From Lathyrus oleraceus (lineage: Eukaryota > Streptophyta > Magnoliopsida > Fabales > Fabaceae), in the NCBI RefSeq assembly GCF_024323335.1, contig NC_066584.1, positions 236,263,494-236,327,493 on the forward strand: DNA of 64,000 nt. The letters run 5' to 3'. Position numbers and translations under genes: made by a program. Shown here piece after piece: positions 25,041 through 55,146 of this stretch. The notes below the pieces were generated by a model that did no database searches, was not told the origin of the DNA, and was given only the letters and a program-made list of their open reading frames with translations. Numbering within the stretch: the first letter of the stretch is position 1; every line of letters begins with the position of its first letter.

Positions 25041-25186
25041 AATAACGAGAAAGGGTTGAGTGGAGCGGGAATAGAAATTCAAAATTTGCGATCTCTGATT
25101 CTTCTCTGTTCTCTCTCCCTCATCATTCAACAACATTCCCATTTTCAAATACCTCTCTCTGAGCTCCACATTCTTCCGATTCAACA
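25041..25186 (+). promoter_or_regulatory. Probable 5' UTR and core promoter of TIO
   Basis: After an extremely AT-rich upstream stretch the sequence changes to a C/T-rich leader with repeated TCTCT words (25090-25165) typical of plant 5' UTRs (Y-patches) and ends in CAACAATGG, a good plant start context. No transcript data are available, so the start site is not fixed. Confidence 0.45.
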
Positions 25187-42814
<17,628 letters not shown>

Positions 42815-43560
42815 TGTTCGAAGTCTCGATGATGGTTGTACTGCAATTTTGATTGACTTCCACTGAAGTCATTCTGTTCACCCTTGAATATTTGTAAGTA
42901 GACTGTAAAACTGCATATATCCCTAGACTTATAGTATAATAGCAACATCGACCCTATGGAGAAAGGACAGACACAAGATATACGTTCCACACCGCAAACT
43001 AATAGCCAATGCAAAATTTCTTGCTTGACAACCTAAAGAAACAAAACAAATGACTCCATCTAACTGCTCCGACACCAAAGAGGATCTGTCCATTGATTAA
43101 TTCTGCAGTCAAAGCTTCTTATCTTTGTATTTTTGCCATAACCATAATGTCTTAAAAATTTCCATAAAAAATAGTTAAAAACTTTTTGCCGAACTATGGG
43201 GTTAGTTTCTCATCTTATAAATTCGACGAAAACACAAGTCGCTTAATTGGCAAACTTGATCAACTGTTGAACATCACTAACTTACACAAATTTCTATTTG
43301 GCAAAGCAATGTCTCATTCACCAAATTGTCTTTTGCAAGTAAAATATCAACAATCCTCACATAATGATAATTTAAGGGTATCAATTTATTTTAAATTATA
43401 GGCTTCTTTGATTGAATATTCGTTATTTGAAATTAAATTCTAATTTCAAAATCTTTCACATTATCCTATATAAGACATTAAATAACATCAAAGTATATTC
43501 CTTCACCCACTTCTTTCCAATAAAAATAACATGATTGCTTATCATTTATTTCTTAGCTAA
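42815..43560 (+). other. 3' flank of TIO, including probable 3' UTR
   Basis: The stop TAA is at 42812-42814. The next 150-200 bp probably form the 3' UTR, but no polyadenylation signal stands out clearly. I see no further gene up to 43560. Confidence 0.45.
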
Positions 43561-43876
43561 ATTATTTAAATACTTCTAGATTTTGGAAATACATCGCCGG
43601 ACACACCAAATTCTAAACGGACGTTGAAATATTTTGGAAATAAATTTCCGTAATAATTTAAAATATATGATACATTATACTCAAAAACCATTACACACAT
43701 GAATTTGGTCAGTGATGCATCTCCGTGAATAATCCGGAGATACATCTTCGTAATGTATCAGAACAAAAAATTTCATGTTTTTTTTATGTTTACGTGTATT
43801 TAAATGCAGATTTAAACTATACCATACAATCGAAAATAAAAAATAGACGTACATAAATTCAGATAATCCAAAAATG

Positions 43877-43878
<2 letters not shown>
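43561..43878. repeat. Repeat-type sequence with CGGAGAT inverted motif
   Basis: It contains GATGCATCTCCG (43711-43722), an 8-bp gap and CCGGAGATACATC, an imperfect hairpin, plus a partly related AAATACATCGCCGG at 43588. Such ATGCATCTCCGAA-like words accompany plant-mobile-domain repeats in legumes, which fits the fragment just downstream. The element's ends are not visible. Confidence 0.4.
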
Positions 43879-43928
<50 letters not shown>

Positions 43929-43935
43929 TATATAT

Positions 43936-44005
<70 letters not shown>

Positions 44006-44006
44006 A

Positions 44007-44045
<39 letters not shown>
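43879..44045. repeat. (TA)n microsatellite
   Basis: About 167 bp of nearly pure TA dinucleotides with a few AATATA/TTATAT phase breaks. Assembly length here may be unreliable. Confidence 0.95.
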
Positions 44046-44047
<2 letters not shown>

Positions 44048-44162
44048 ACCAATAAATGTCAAAAATACCATACAACGAGATCAATAAAGTATAATGATGT
44101 CAAAATAAAATACATATCATAATACTATTGTTATATACTAATATATTATTGTGTATGTCTGA

Positions 44163-44768
44163 CTATCTCTCATCTACCTCCTCGACCATTAATCCCCCCG
44201 TCCCCCGACGCTGTCTACGATACATCAATGCCCAGCGTGCCTCTGTCATGATGACATCTGGGACTTTCCTCTTATCAGACCTATCAAGGAAGATACCTTT
44301 GTCAATGTCTATTTGTGCAATCCCCACAATGCAACGATATCTAGGCAAGACATCTTCAACATGATCTAAATGTGTCAAGTCCTCCTTTAGTATCTTTTGA
44401 TGAGCTGACCTAGGTGGGTCTCTTGAGACAGCTTGCACCATGTACGAATGTGACACCTTGAAGAACCATCTGATATACCCTTCGACGTAGCTCTAATTGT
44501 TTACGGATATGATACTTTGTGTCTCCTCCGGTACGAGATGTCTCTCATAATCATCAAACATGCCATTTATCTGTCTACGAGTCAAGGCATGAGGAGCATA
44601 TACAACAGGGTGTCTGGGAATGGTTTGAGTGCAGTCGAACTGCCGCAAGACGCACTCAGGGAGATAGGGAGTAGTGAGACGCGATCCAGAGACCAACCAT
44701 CCAGGGTATATCATAATCTCGTCAAATGATCGCGACTGAAGGTGATCAACATAGATGTTGAAGTGCAT
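44163..44768 (-). pseudogene. Plant mobile domain (PMD / MAIN-like) fragment
   Basis: Two open minus-strand stretches. The upstream piece (44768-44493) includes VDHLQSRSFDEI and YLPECVLRQFDCTQTIPRHP, the hallmark of the plant mobile domain found in MAIN-like genes and in transposable elements. The downstream piece (44456-44163) has a TEARWALMYRRQRR segment near its end, in a basic tail. A frame break separates them around 44460-44490. About 200 residues remain of a domain several hundred long, with no start or N-terminal half. Probably a repeat-borne remnant rather than a host gene. Confidence 0.65.
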
Positions 44769-47345
44769 GCATGTGGATTATGTTTGAACTGTATTGTATT
44801 TAGTCTACTTTGATTATTTATGCGTCATTTATTATTTGAATGTATTTCTTATCCCCTATGTTTGAATATTGCATTTACATGGATATCGTGTAGATACGCA
44901 TGAGTAATTGCTGCAGTAAGTGAAGTTAGCTCAATGAGTTACTTCTTTAGTTCATTGTTTTAGAAGTCTTGCTCTGATTTTGTAACAACGGGGTCGAGAA
45001 TGTTTTATTTGATTATTCTGTTGAAGTTTAATAGTTCATTGGCTTATGTTGAAGTGTTTATGAGTTGAGTTTAATAACTTTTGTTTTTGGAGAAATTTCG
45101 TTTAAATGAGTTTTAAAGATTAAATGTTGAATTTATATTTATATATTCGATTAGGATCGATACTGCCACAATGATACCCTAAGTGAAGGTGATTGTGCGA
45201 TGACGGATCTTGTATGACGTTATTATATTCAGTTGTATGTTTATTAACATTGAATGATTTTAGAAATTTATCGTTGGTGACAAATTGTTGTCGTATAATT
45301 CTTAATTGTTTTGGGATTTAGGATGTTAAAGTAGCCCCTATAAATACACGTATGTCTATATAAGGTGAGTGGAGTTACTAGGTAGGGAAGAAACATGTTC
45401 TTTAGATTTGGATTTGGCTTATCGGTGTATGATATATCAATATTAGGAACATGGATTTAACATAGGTGATGAAATAAGAATATCAACAAACAAAAGGGTG
45501 GACTAATAAACATACAAATGATATAAAACTATGTGGTTTGTGGACTATAGTGACAAAATTTAAAATATCTAGCAAATATAATTGTTTGTGTACTTTTGAA
45601 ATGTGAAACAATGTTTGGGTAAGAACACAAAAAGGTGATGAAATAATGACACTGAAGACTCGAGAGAACGCGATGAAGACAAGTATGGAATGAGATTGAT
45701 TTGTAAAACGCGTAATAAGACAAGATGTCATTGTTGAAAAATAATCTCTCATGGCATGAGATTGATTTGTAAAATGCGTAATAAGACAAGATGTCATTGT
45801 TGAAAAATAATCTCTCAGTACTAGAGAACTAGTGGATGTATTATATTTATAAATATTGGCGGATGTTTCTTTAAGAAAGACGTATTTTCATGCTCTTATG
45901 TTTTTTTTTAATTTAACCAACACTTTCAGCCCCAACACACCAAAAAATTGGATATAATTATTGTATAATTTGAACTTTTTTGGCATCTGTTTGATGTCGA
46001 TTGTAAATTTATCAACTTTGTTACGATATATGATGTTTTTCTTGTCAATATTGTGTCCTTCGTAAGGGATATTTTGTTATATTTTTGTTGTGTCAAGCAG
46101 TTTATTAACTGAAATTTATCTTTTAAAGATGAATAAATGCGATGTTATAGGTTCGAAATCGCGTCTCTGTATCTAATTTCTCTTCACAGCTATCTAATTA
46201 ACGCGATAAAAATATTTTGTTCTACTTAACTGTTGCTATGTTTCTCTTTCATGTTCATCTTAGTGTTGAGAATCAACTATAGTTTTGTTACTTTTGTGTT
46301 TTACATGGTTTGGAAATCACACATCAAAGGGAAAGCATTTCTGCAAATTCCAAAGGACAAGTTGAATCATATTACGATGAAAAACCACGGGGGATCTGGA
46401 GAAAAAAGCACACTTATGTTTTGAGTGGTTTGGCTTGTGATGATTTGGCATTTTTCATACATGCGATTTCATAGTTATTGGTAATTGATTATGCTATTTT
46501 GACTCCAATAACTCACATGTGAATTCAAATGTGTTATTTTTTTCTATTGCTCTGCATATGGATATTAAAATGTTTGTGTCTTTCTTATTTATTTATTTTA
46601 GCATCTATCTATCAATGGTTATATAATCAATTCTTATTTTTGCTTTTGAGCTCTTAGAGACTATTTATCTTCACAATATTAATAGTTGTAATGGAACTAA
46701 ACCATGAGCATTTAATTTGATACCTCCTAATTAAATTTGACAGCTCTCCATTTAGAGTAAAAATTTAGAAAACTTTAAATTTTCAATTTCGTATCGGAAA
46801 TTTTAAGTGGATACTAAGAATTTTGTGATTTTACATGTTTTTACCGCTGTTGTAAGACGGATACTGGAAATTTTAAATTTCCGAAAGGTATGTACCGAAA
46901 ATTTCAAAAGAGTTATACTGAAAATCATAACTTTTGCTTAAAATGGTTCAAAGTTCCGGAATTTTTGAATTTCCGGTATACCATAAATTTTGAATTTTCA
47001 ATATACCGGAAATTTTAAATTATGCCAAATTTTCAATATACTCTCAAAATTCTCAAAAACATAAAATCTCGATTTTTTGGGTGTTACGGCCTGCATAAAT
47101 TATTCGATTAAAAAGTCATCACATATAATAGATACATATTTACCACAAAAGATGTTTTACATACAAGATTGCAACACTACTTATGATGATTTCCTAACTT
47201 CCTCTTTCTAGTGTCTAATTCATCCTGCATATGCTAATTCTCATGCTTTTGCATCTTCAATATAGTTTTGTCTCCAACGACCATTGACGGGTGACAAAAT
47301 ATCAAAGTAACCATCTTTCAAACCAACAAAAATTTCCCACAATGA
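44769..47345. other. Intergenic AT-rich DNA with minor duplications
   Basis: About 2.6 kb without a supported gene. It holds a 66-bp tandem duplication (45691-45822) and a tract at 46780-47060 with repeated CGGAAATTTTAAATT-like words on both strands. A 63-codon frame at 46233-46424 has no recognised similarity. Confidence 0.5.
45691..45822. repeat. 66-bp tandem duplication
   Basis: TGAGATTGATTTGTAAAA, followed by GCGTAATAAGACAAGATGTC, occurs at 45691 and 45757 with one visible C/T difference, two head-to-tail copies ending in ATAATCTCTCA. Confidence 0.9.
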
Positions 47346-48178
47346 ATGGTGGCTTCTTTACCTATTAGAGTTGGAATATTGAGTTTGTACTATGCAGTAG
47401 AGGTTGTTTCATACACTTTTATGGCTTTTCGGGCTCGATCTTGGATGTTACATGATCATATATTGAGAGACAGTGAGATATATGGTATGAACATTGATTT
47501 TGAGAGAGATTTGGATGGTCTTAGTGTCGTGATTCCAGATTTTGACCTTAACGGTTTTACTAGGAAGGATATCATCCTTCCTAAAGCATAACATGTTTTG
47601 GAAAGTGCCTTTTTTTTAGTAAAAGTGTTCAGTACATGCTCAAGATAAAAAGCAATTTTTGGTGGTTTGCAAGTAACACATGCTCAAGATTTTCTCCTTA
47701 CTATCCCTATTGACGTACCATCCTTAAATACAGACTTATAAATCTCTTATTTCCTATTGATGAGGTTTCTCCTATTTTCCGCAAGACGTGTTTGGATACA
47801 TTTGAGAAACAAACTATTCATTACAAGAAGTTTCTAGGATTCAAATACCGACATGACTTTGTTAGTGATGTCATATTTGATATTTTCAGGCGTGCATGGA
47901 TATCTGTGAAGAAAAAGACGCTTGTGAATACCTTGACTAATCCACAGGAGGGGAGATCGACTCTTATGCCAATAAATGTTCTAGTTTATGGGTGGGTATG
48001 AGGGAAACATGCTCGTGTAGACTTAACTCGGGTTTCCCTACTAGTGGACTGAGGACTCAAGGTTTTACTGTGGGACAAACAGCTCTCAAATTTGCTTCAT
48101 GTAAAGTGGTCAAACATGAGAAAACGTGTTTCGACAATTAACATGCTTTCATACCATTTGCCTTTGACACTTTTGGTT

Positions 48179-49047
<869 letters not shown>

Positions 49048-49055
49048 ATATATAT

Positions 49056-49093
<38 letters not shown>

Positions 49094-49379
49094 GTATTTA
49101 GTATTTTATTTAAAAGAAAAAAGAACTTACAATTTAATCAGTTTCTTATTTACCCCCTGTGAAAACCTTGGGCTCACAATTGTTCATTTTATCCAAAATA
49201 GAAATCGGAGAAGACGAAGTTACAGTGCAGTCACGGTGGAGCAAAGCGAAGGACGGTCTCCATCCTGAAGAAGACGCAGACGAATCGCAAATGTCACGGG
49301 TTTGTTTGGAAGTTTCGTTTAAACGTCGCTCTTAACTAATTTCGCACTGTACTTTGGTTTAAAGTTTATGTTATCTGTA

Positions 49380-52184
49380 ATTTCAGAACATGCAAGTGTT
49401 TAATGTTGTATTTTACTATAGATGGGAATTTATAAGGGTGAATGACGGTGATACGATATACATGGGTGATGTTTCGACCATAGTGTTTGGGCAACTTATT
49501 GATATGTGGTAAATGGTTAACATTCATAAGTTGGTGAATGGGTGGGGTTACATGGAAAGGGCGTACAAAATATGCACCAAAATTCTTGACATAGATGAAA
49601 AAAAATTCCATACTAGGAATAATGATGATGCTTACGATTTTGCTACATACGCTTGTGTGACCCAAGTAGATGGGGAAATGTTTGTGGAACATGATGTCAC
49701 TGGTATAAAAGTTACAGTAAAGAGTCATAGGTGTGTGAATGAGATGGTAAAGTTAAATGGATGTGATGATGAGGGAGTTGAAGGGTTTAGTGATAGTGAG
49801 GATGAAAAAACCACTACTATTGCAGATGGATTTAATGTTTATCTATCCATTAATGAGGGTACCATAGGTGTTGGAATGTTAACTGGATCCAAAAAGAAGA
49901 AATGGGAAAATGACGAATATGTTAGTGATGAGCTAGACAACTCTGATCCATATGTTTCTGATGACGATAATGGGCCTAAGTTTGATAATGGGCCACGTAT
50001 GCAATTCAATTATCTAGATGACTTTAGAGAGGCAATTTGTGAGTGATTAGTATTAAATGGTAGGGAAATTACTTTTGTGAAAAATGAGAGTTACAGGGTA
50101 AGGGTAGGATGCAAGGCTAAACGTGGTTTTCTAATGCTATGCTATAAAGTAGTCCATAAGCACACTTATGATATAAATACAATAATAGACAACCACACAT
50201 GTGCTAGGGTCTTGGATAATAGATCTACAAACTCAAGGTAGATGGCCAAGGTAGTTGTGAAGAAAATGCAAACATCTGAGATAGAAAGGATTTGTGATAT
50301 TATTCAAGACAAAGACATAATTACTCTGTGGGAATTACTGTGGCTAGGGTATGGAAGGCAAAGTTGATAGCAAAGAAGATAATTGAAGGAGATACAAACA
50401 AGCAATATGCAAATTTATGGAGATATGTTTTTGAGTTGCAAAGGATAAATGTCGAAAATACTATGAAGATCAAGGTTGATAGACCAAACCCATCAATTCA
50501 ACCAAGGTTTGGATCTTTTTACTTTTGTTTTGATGATTGTAAAAAAGGATTCATAAATGGATGCAGACCATTTGTTGGGGTTGATGGATGTCATTTGAAG
50601 ACAAAATATGGTGGCCAACTTTTAATTGTTGTGGATAGGGACCCCAATGACCAATGCTTCCCATTGGCCTTTGGTGTTGAGGAAACTGAAACAAAAGATA
50701 ACTAGATGTGGTTTCTACAGTTGTTAATGGAAGATGTTGAACAAGACAATAATTATGTCTTTATTTCAGATCAGCAAAAGGTGTGTAGTTTTTGTTATGT
50801 TTTAGATTATCTATTGTTAGTTGTATTTAAAGGTGTGTGATTTTCATATTTATTACAGGGTTTGGTAGCAGTATTTGAAGAAAGGTTTGAAAGAATAGAG
50901 CATAGGTTGTGTTAAGACACTTGCATGCAAATTTCAAGAAAAAGTTTGGAGGTGGATCATTAATAAGAGATCTCATGATGGGAGCTACTAAGACAATTTA
51001 CTATCAAGGATGGATGCAAAAACTGAATGAGCTGAAGCAAGTAGATCTCAAGGCTTGGACATGGCTAATGGGAGTACCTCCAAATTATTGGTGCAAGCAT
51101 GCATTTAGTTTTTATCCTAAATGTGATGTACTGATGAAAAATATTGCTGAGTCTTTTAATGCGACAATTTTAGTAGCTAGGAATAAACATATACTAACCA
51201 TGTGTGAGTGGATTAGAAAGTACTTAATGAATAGGTGCTCTAATTCCACCATCAAATTTGATAAGTGGCCCCACAATGTTATGCCAATTCCTAGGAAGAT
51301 ATTAGATAATGAGGGGGCTATAAGTGGTCATTGGATGCCAACTTGGGCTATGGATAAAAAATTTCAGATTACTCATTCTTATAACACACAGGAATTCATA
51401 GTTGACATTGCCAATAGGTCTTGTACATGTAATTTCTAGGAGTTGGTTGGCATTCCTTGTAGGCATGATATTGCAGCTTTAGGTTATCGACAATAAAATC
51501 CAGAATTGTTTGTTGATGAGTGTTATTCTAGGGAAAATATGCCCTTTGTTATGGTTTTGCTGTGAGTCTCATAAATGGACAGAAAATGTGATCTGAAGTT
51601 CAAAGTGAAGAGCTTATACCTCCTTTGTACAAAAAAGGTCCTAGAAGACCAAGAAAATTAAGAATTAGGGAGTGTGGTGAGGATATTACTAGAAGAAGAT
51701 TTCCCGGTGTATCTTATAGGTGTACAAAATGTGATAAGTCTGGACACAATGTTCAGCCATGCAATAGCAAAAAACAAGATCCAAATGCCTTGAAAATAAA
51801 GGTATGTTATTTGTTTGTTCAATCATGTTATTTGGTTTCTCTGTCAACAGATGAATCTGATATTGTCTGTCATTTGGATTGTTGTAGAAAAAGGTCAAGG
51901 CTGATGCAGATAATATAAACTAAAGTGGCAGCAAAGAAGGAACAAAAACTGAAACGGACATAAACACAACAAATCTAGCTATGCAGACAGAAAGTGACAT
52001 CAACACAACCAGTGCCAAAAAGAAAGGCAAAGTTAAATTTAAACAAGAAGGCAAAGCAATGAGAAAGAGGTCAAGTGAGAGAATTAAGCTGAAATGGTTT
52101 CAAAAGCCAATCATATGGCCTAGTTCAAACCCTAACCAGCCAATGTATTTGACAGAAGATGAAAGAGGTATTCTGACACAATAA
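49380..52184 (+). pseudogene. Mutator-like (MuDR/MULE) transposase pseudogene
   Basis: Degenerate frames in order: N-terminal MuDR-type region with an acidic stretch (49513-50046, then past a TGA in the same frame to about 50240); a segment with FGSFYFCFDDCKKGFINGCRPFVGVDGCHLKTKYGG-type MULE core, whose first catalytic Asp lies in VDGCH (about 50580); FISDQQK, the probable second Asp (about 50760-50780); a likely intron 50781-50858; then GWMQKLNEL to the SWIM zinc finger CTCNF...CRHDI (about 51421-51465); and a CCHC knuckle CTKCDKSGHNVQPC (about 51721-51764). Stops at 50044, 50239, 50703, 50913, 51437 and 51494, plus frame shifts, make it non-functional. I could not identify terminal inverted repeats. 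Confidence 0.8.
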
Positions 52185-52199
52185 GGCAATGGATCTCAA

Positions 52200-52400
52200 A
52201 ATTCAAAGAAGATAACATAGAAATCTCCAAAGAAGAAATCAAAGAAGTAGTTTTATGTCCTTTTAATATGTCCTTTTATAATCACTTATGTTCTTATGTA
52301 ATGACTTATGTCCTTTTATTGTGTCCTTTTGTAATGCCTTGTGCCATTTTGTAATGACTTATGCACACTTTTTGTGCCATTTTGTAATGACTAATGAAGC
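52200..52400. repeat. Degenerate short tandem repeats downstream of the transposase
   Basis: TGTCCTTTT/TGCCATTTT followed by GTAATGACTTATG recurs about eight times with irregular 15-35 bp spacing. It may be the 3' untranslated part of the Mutator-like element. Confidence 0.6.
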
Positions 52401-52409
52401 TACATGAAT

Positions 52410-55146
52410 AATATCTGAGCGCATCGCATGCTCAAAGACACAACAGAGTCGCCATCAAACTTTATTTATTCCTGAAGGAAAGGGAAAGCATCGATAAAAC
52501 CCGGGGGAAAGAGAAATGGGTAAGGAAGTCGGGTATGCAAGGGGAAGGTAGTAACACTCATAACATCCATGGTACTCCATGGAAACCGTTTTCAATGTTC
52601 TTTGCAAGAATATATGTTATTATCTGAAGATTACTCACGAAATGGGAACGAGGGTTAACAAATAGATGTGAAAAAAGGTGATAAATAAATGTGAAAAAAT
52701 AAAGAAATAGATAATTGTGCTCGTCAAGGATTTGATCCCTCGTGCCTACATATCCTCATTTGTGCAAAGAGCAAATCAGAGCTCCTTAGTTCGTGGAACT
52801 AGGACGGATGCATTAGTTATTTTTAATGAACAATATTAATGTTCGTGTTCTACTATCAACTTGCTTGTATGCTCGAGCATGAGAGTCTTAAGCGTCTATA
52901 TGCTTGTGGTAGAAGGGATGAACTCGAATCGCACTCTAGTAGTTAAACATTGTTTGCTCGCACATGGAGACTTAGCGTCGTTCACGGTAGAATGGAAGTA
53001 ACACATCCTTTCTGAAAAGATTTTAAACTGAAAATGAAGCCCAAAGGCAAAACTGAGTTTGATGAGGTGAATTTGCTTTTATTCTGAAAAAAGAGTCATG
53101 ATTTAAATCATACTAAAGTCTATGAATGGAGGTGAATACAGTGAGCAATTGGGTCATTCGTCCCATACCCAAAGATATTCAAAATGAGGATAAAAATTCT
53201 CCACTCCAACCCATTCTCCATTGTTTAAGGCTCATAACATACCATCCTAATCGTATTGTTAATTGTTTTTTTGAGTTTATTATCAAAATGGTTTTGGTTT
53301 TACTGATAGAGAACAAAAGGAAAAGAAGAAAAAAATGGGAAGGTCGGAATTCTGATCTTCAGTCGGCATTCCATGTATGTGTAGAAAGACTTATCAATTA
53401 TCTAATTTAAATTGCACTAAAGTCTATGAATATAAGAAAATACAATGAACAACTGGGTCATTCGTCCCGTACCCAAAGATATTCAAAATGAGGATAGGAA
53501 TCCTCCACTCTCACTCCTTCTCTATTACTTAAGGCTCATGACGTGCAATTTGCATCATAACTGATGAGCATTAAAGTTGAATTTCCTTACAGCTTTCCGT
53601 GATGAAGGGTTGTCTTTGAAGAAAGAAGAGACTTGACAATCAACTTGAATCAAATTGTGCTAAAGTCTATGAATAGAGGTGAATATGATGAGCAACTGGG
53701 TCATTCGTCCCGTGCCCAAAGATATTCAGAATGATGATATGAATTCTCCACTCTCATTCCTTCTCTATTGCTTAAGACTCATGGCACATAATTTGGCTCA
53801 TGATCGACAAACATTGAATTTGACCTTTGTAGTGCTTGATTAGTAGTCCTGTCTTGTACTGATTTGAATTGCATGAACTCTTAGTATTTGAATCTTGATT
53901 GAAGTCTTGAGATCCAGTATCCAATACAAGTTGAACACAAGGACTTGTCTTATCAAGTGATCAAGGATCTTTGATCCGTTGAATAGGCTTGGGGAATTAA
54001 GCACAATTAAAGGATTTAGTTGATCAAAACGTACTTTGATCAACTGAATCAAGTGGGAAATAACATTTGAAAATGAATATGTAACAACCTAAAGGGTTAA
54101 ATAATCAATTAGAAAATTGCTACAAGTCCTAAAACTAGAGGAGCATGCAAAATCAAGCTATTTCTAAACCTAAGGGAAAAATAGTCAATTCACAAATCTA
54201 ATGGTCAATTATAATCCAAGTATAGCAAAATTAACCTAAAAAACGAATCATGGAAAAAATCTACACTTAAGCATGTTATCCAAATAATGAATAAAGTGAA
54301 CAAAATGGATTAAGATCAATCAAAAGAAATGGGAAGTTAAAATCTAAATCACAACTTCATTTAATGAATATGATCATGACAATCATAATGTGATATACGG
54401 AACGGGATGGAAAATTAACTAAAGAACAAATCATGGTAAAATCAACCATTAAGCATATTAATCCAAATAAAATCCACAAAAAAAGAAATATCAAGACCTT
54501 ATGATTAAAATCCTAATCATGGCATGGTTAATTAATCATGAACTAATTATTGAAAATTAAGACAACTAAATCTAATCAAAAGAAAAAAAATTGATTAAAC
54601 CTAATTTCTAACTAAATTCTTAATCCAACCTAATTATGGATTAAACTTAAATTATGCTAAATCTAAAATCTAAAATCAAGAAAATTTACCCAATTCTAAC
54701 ATGGTAAAAAAAAGTCAGAAGCTTGATAAACTAAAAATCAACTAAGATTATAATAAATAAAAAGGATTAACAAAGATTAATGGCAAAACTAATAGATTAA
54801 TGGGGCAGGGGTGTGTGAATAATGAAAGGAGGTGTGACTGTTGGGAACAGTTCCTTTGTACTTGCTTGGGCCGAAGGCCTAAGTTTTCCCTCACCAAACA
54901 AAGAAAAATCAGGTTCAAACAACCCATCATTCTTCATGTCCATAACGAGAAGAGGGAAAATCCAATCACAAAATGAAATCTCATCGTCGGCGTTCGGATC
55001 TTCTTCGTGAGCGTCCTTGTGCGAAGTTTGTGTTGTTGCATCGTTGAGGATCGTGCTGATGTTGGATGACGAAGAGTGAAGGATAGTGACGATGTTGATG
55101 AATAGTGAAGTCGTGTGGCGACGGAGATGAAGAGTGAATTTGCGTG
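52410..55146 (-). repeat. Partial Ogre-like LTR E, truncated by Ogre F
   Basis: Its left end (about 52410-52570) resembles the 3' end of LTR A (9040-9200): CAGAG(T/C)CGCCA, TTTATT, GGGAAAG, GGGTAAG, and GCAAGGGGAAGGTA. It carries three copies of the CCCATACCCAAAGATA-type unit (near 53160, 53465 and 53705) shared with LTR B. No primer site follows its left end, so it is either a solo LTR or has lost its internal region. At 55147 the plus-strand Ogre F begins; the start of LTR E presumably lies beyond F. No gene inside; the short frames at 54822-55010 and nearby are not convincing. Confidence 0.65.

Noticed and set aside
43874..44122. Frames rich in I and Y at 43.9, 48.2 and 48.7 kb
   Set aside because: Pure translation of (TA)n microsatellites.
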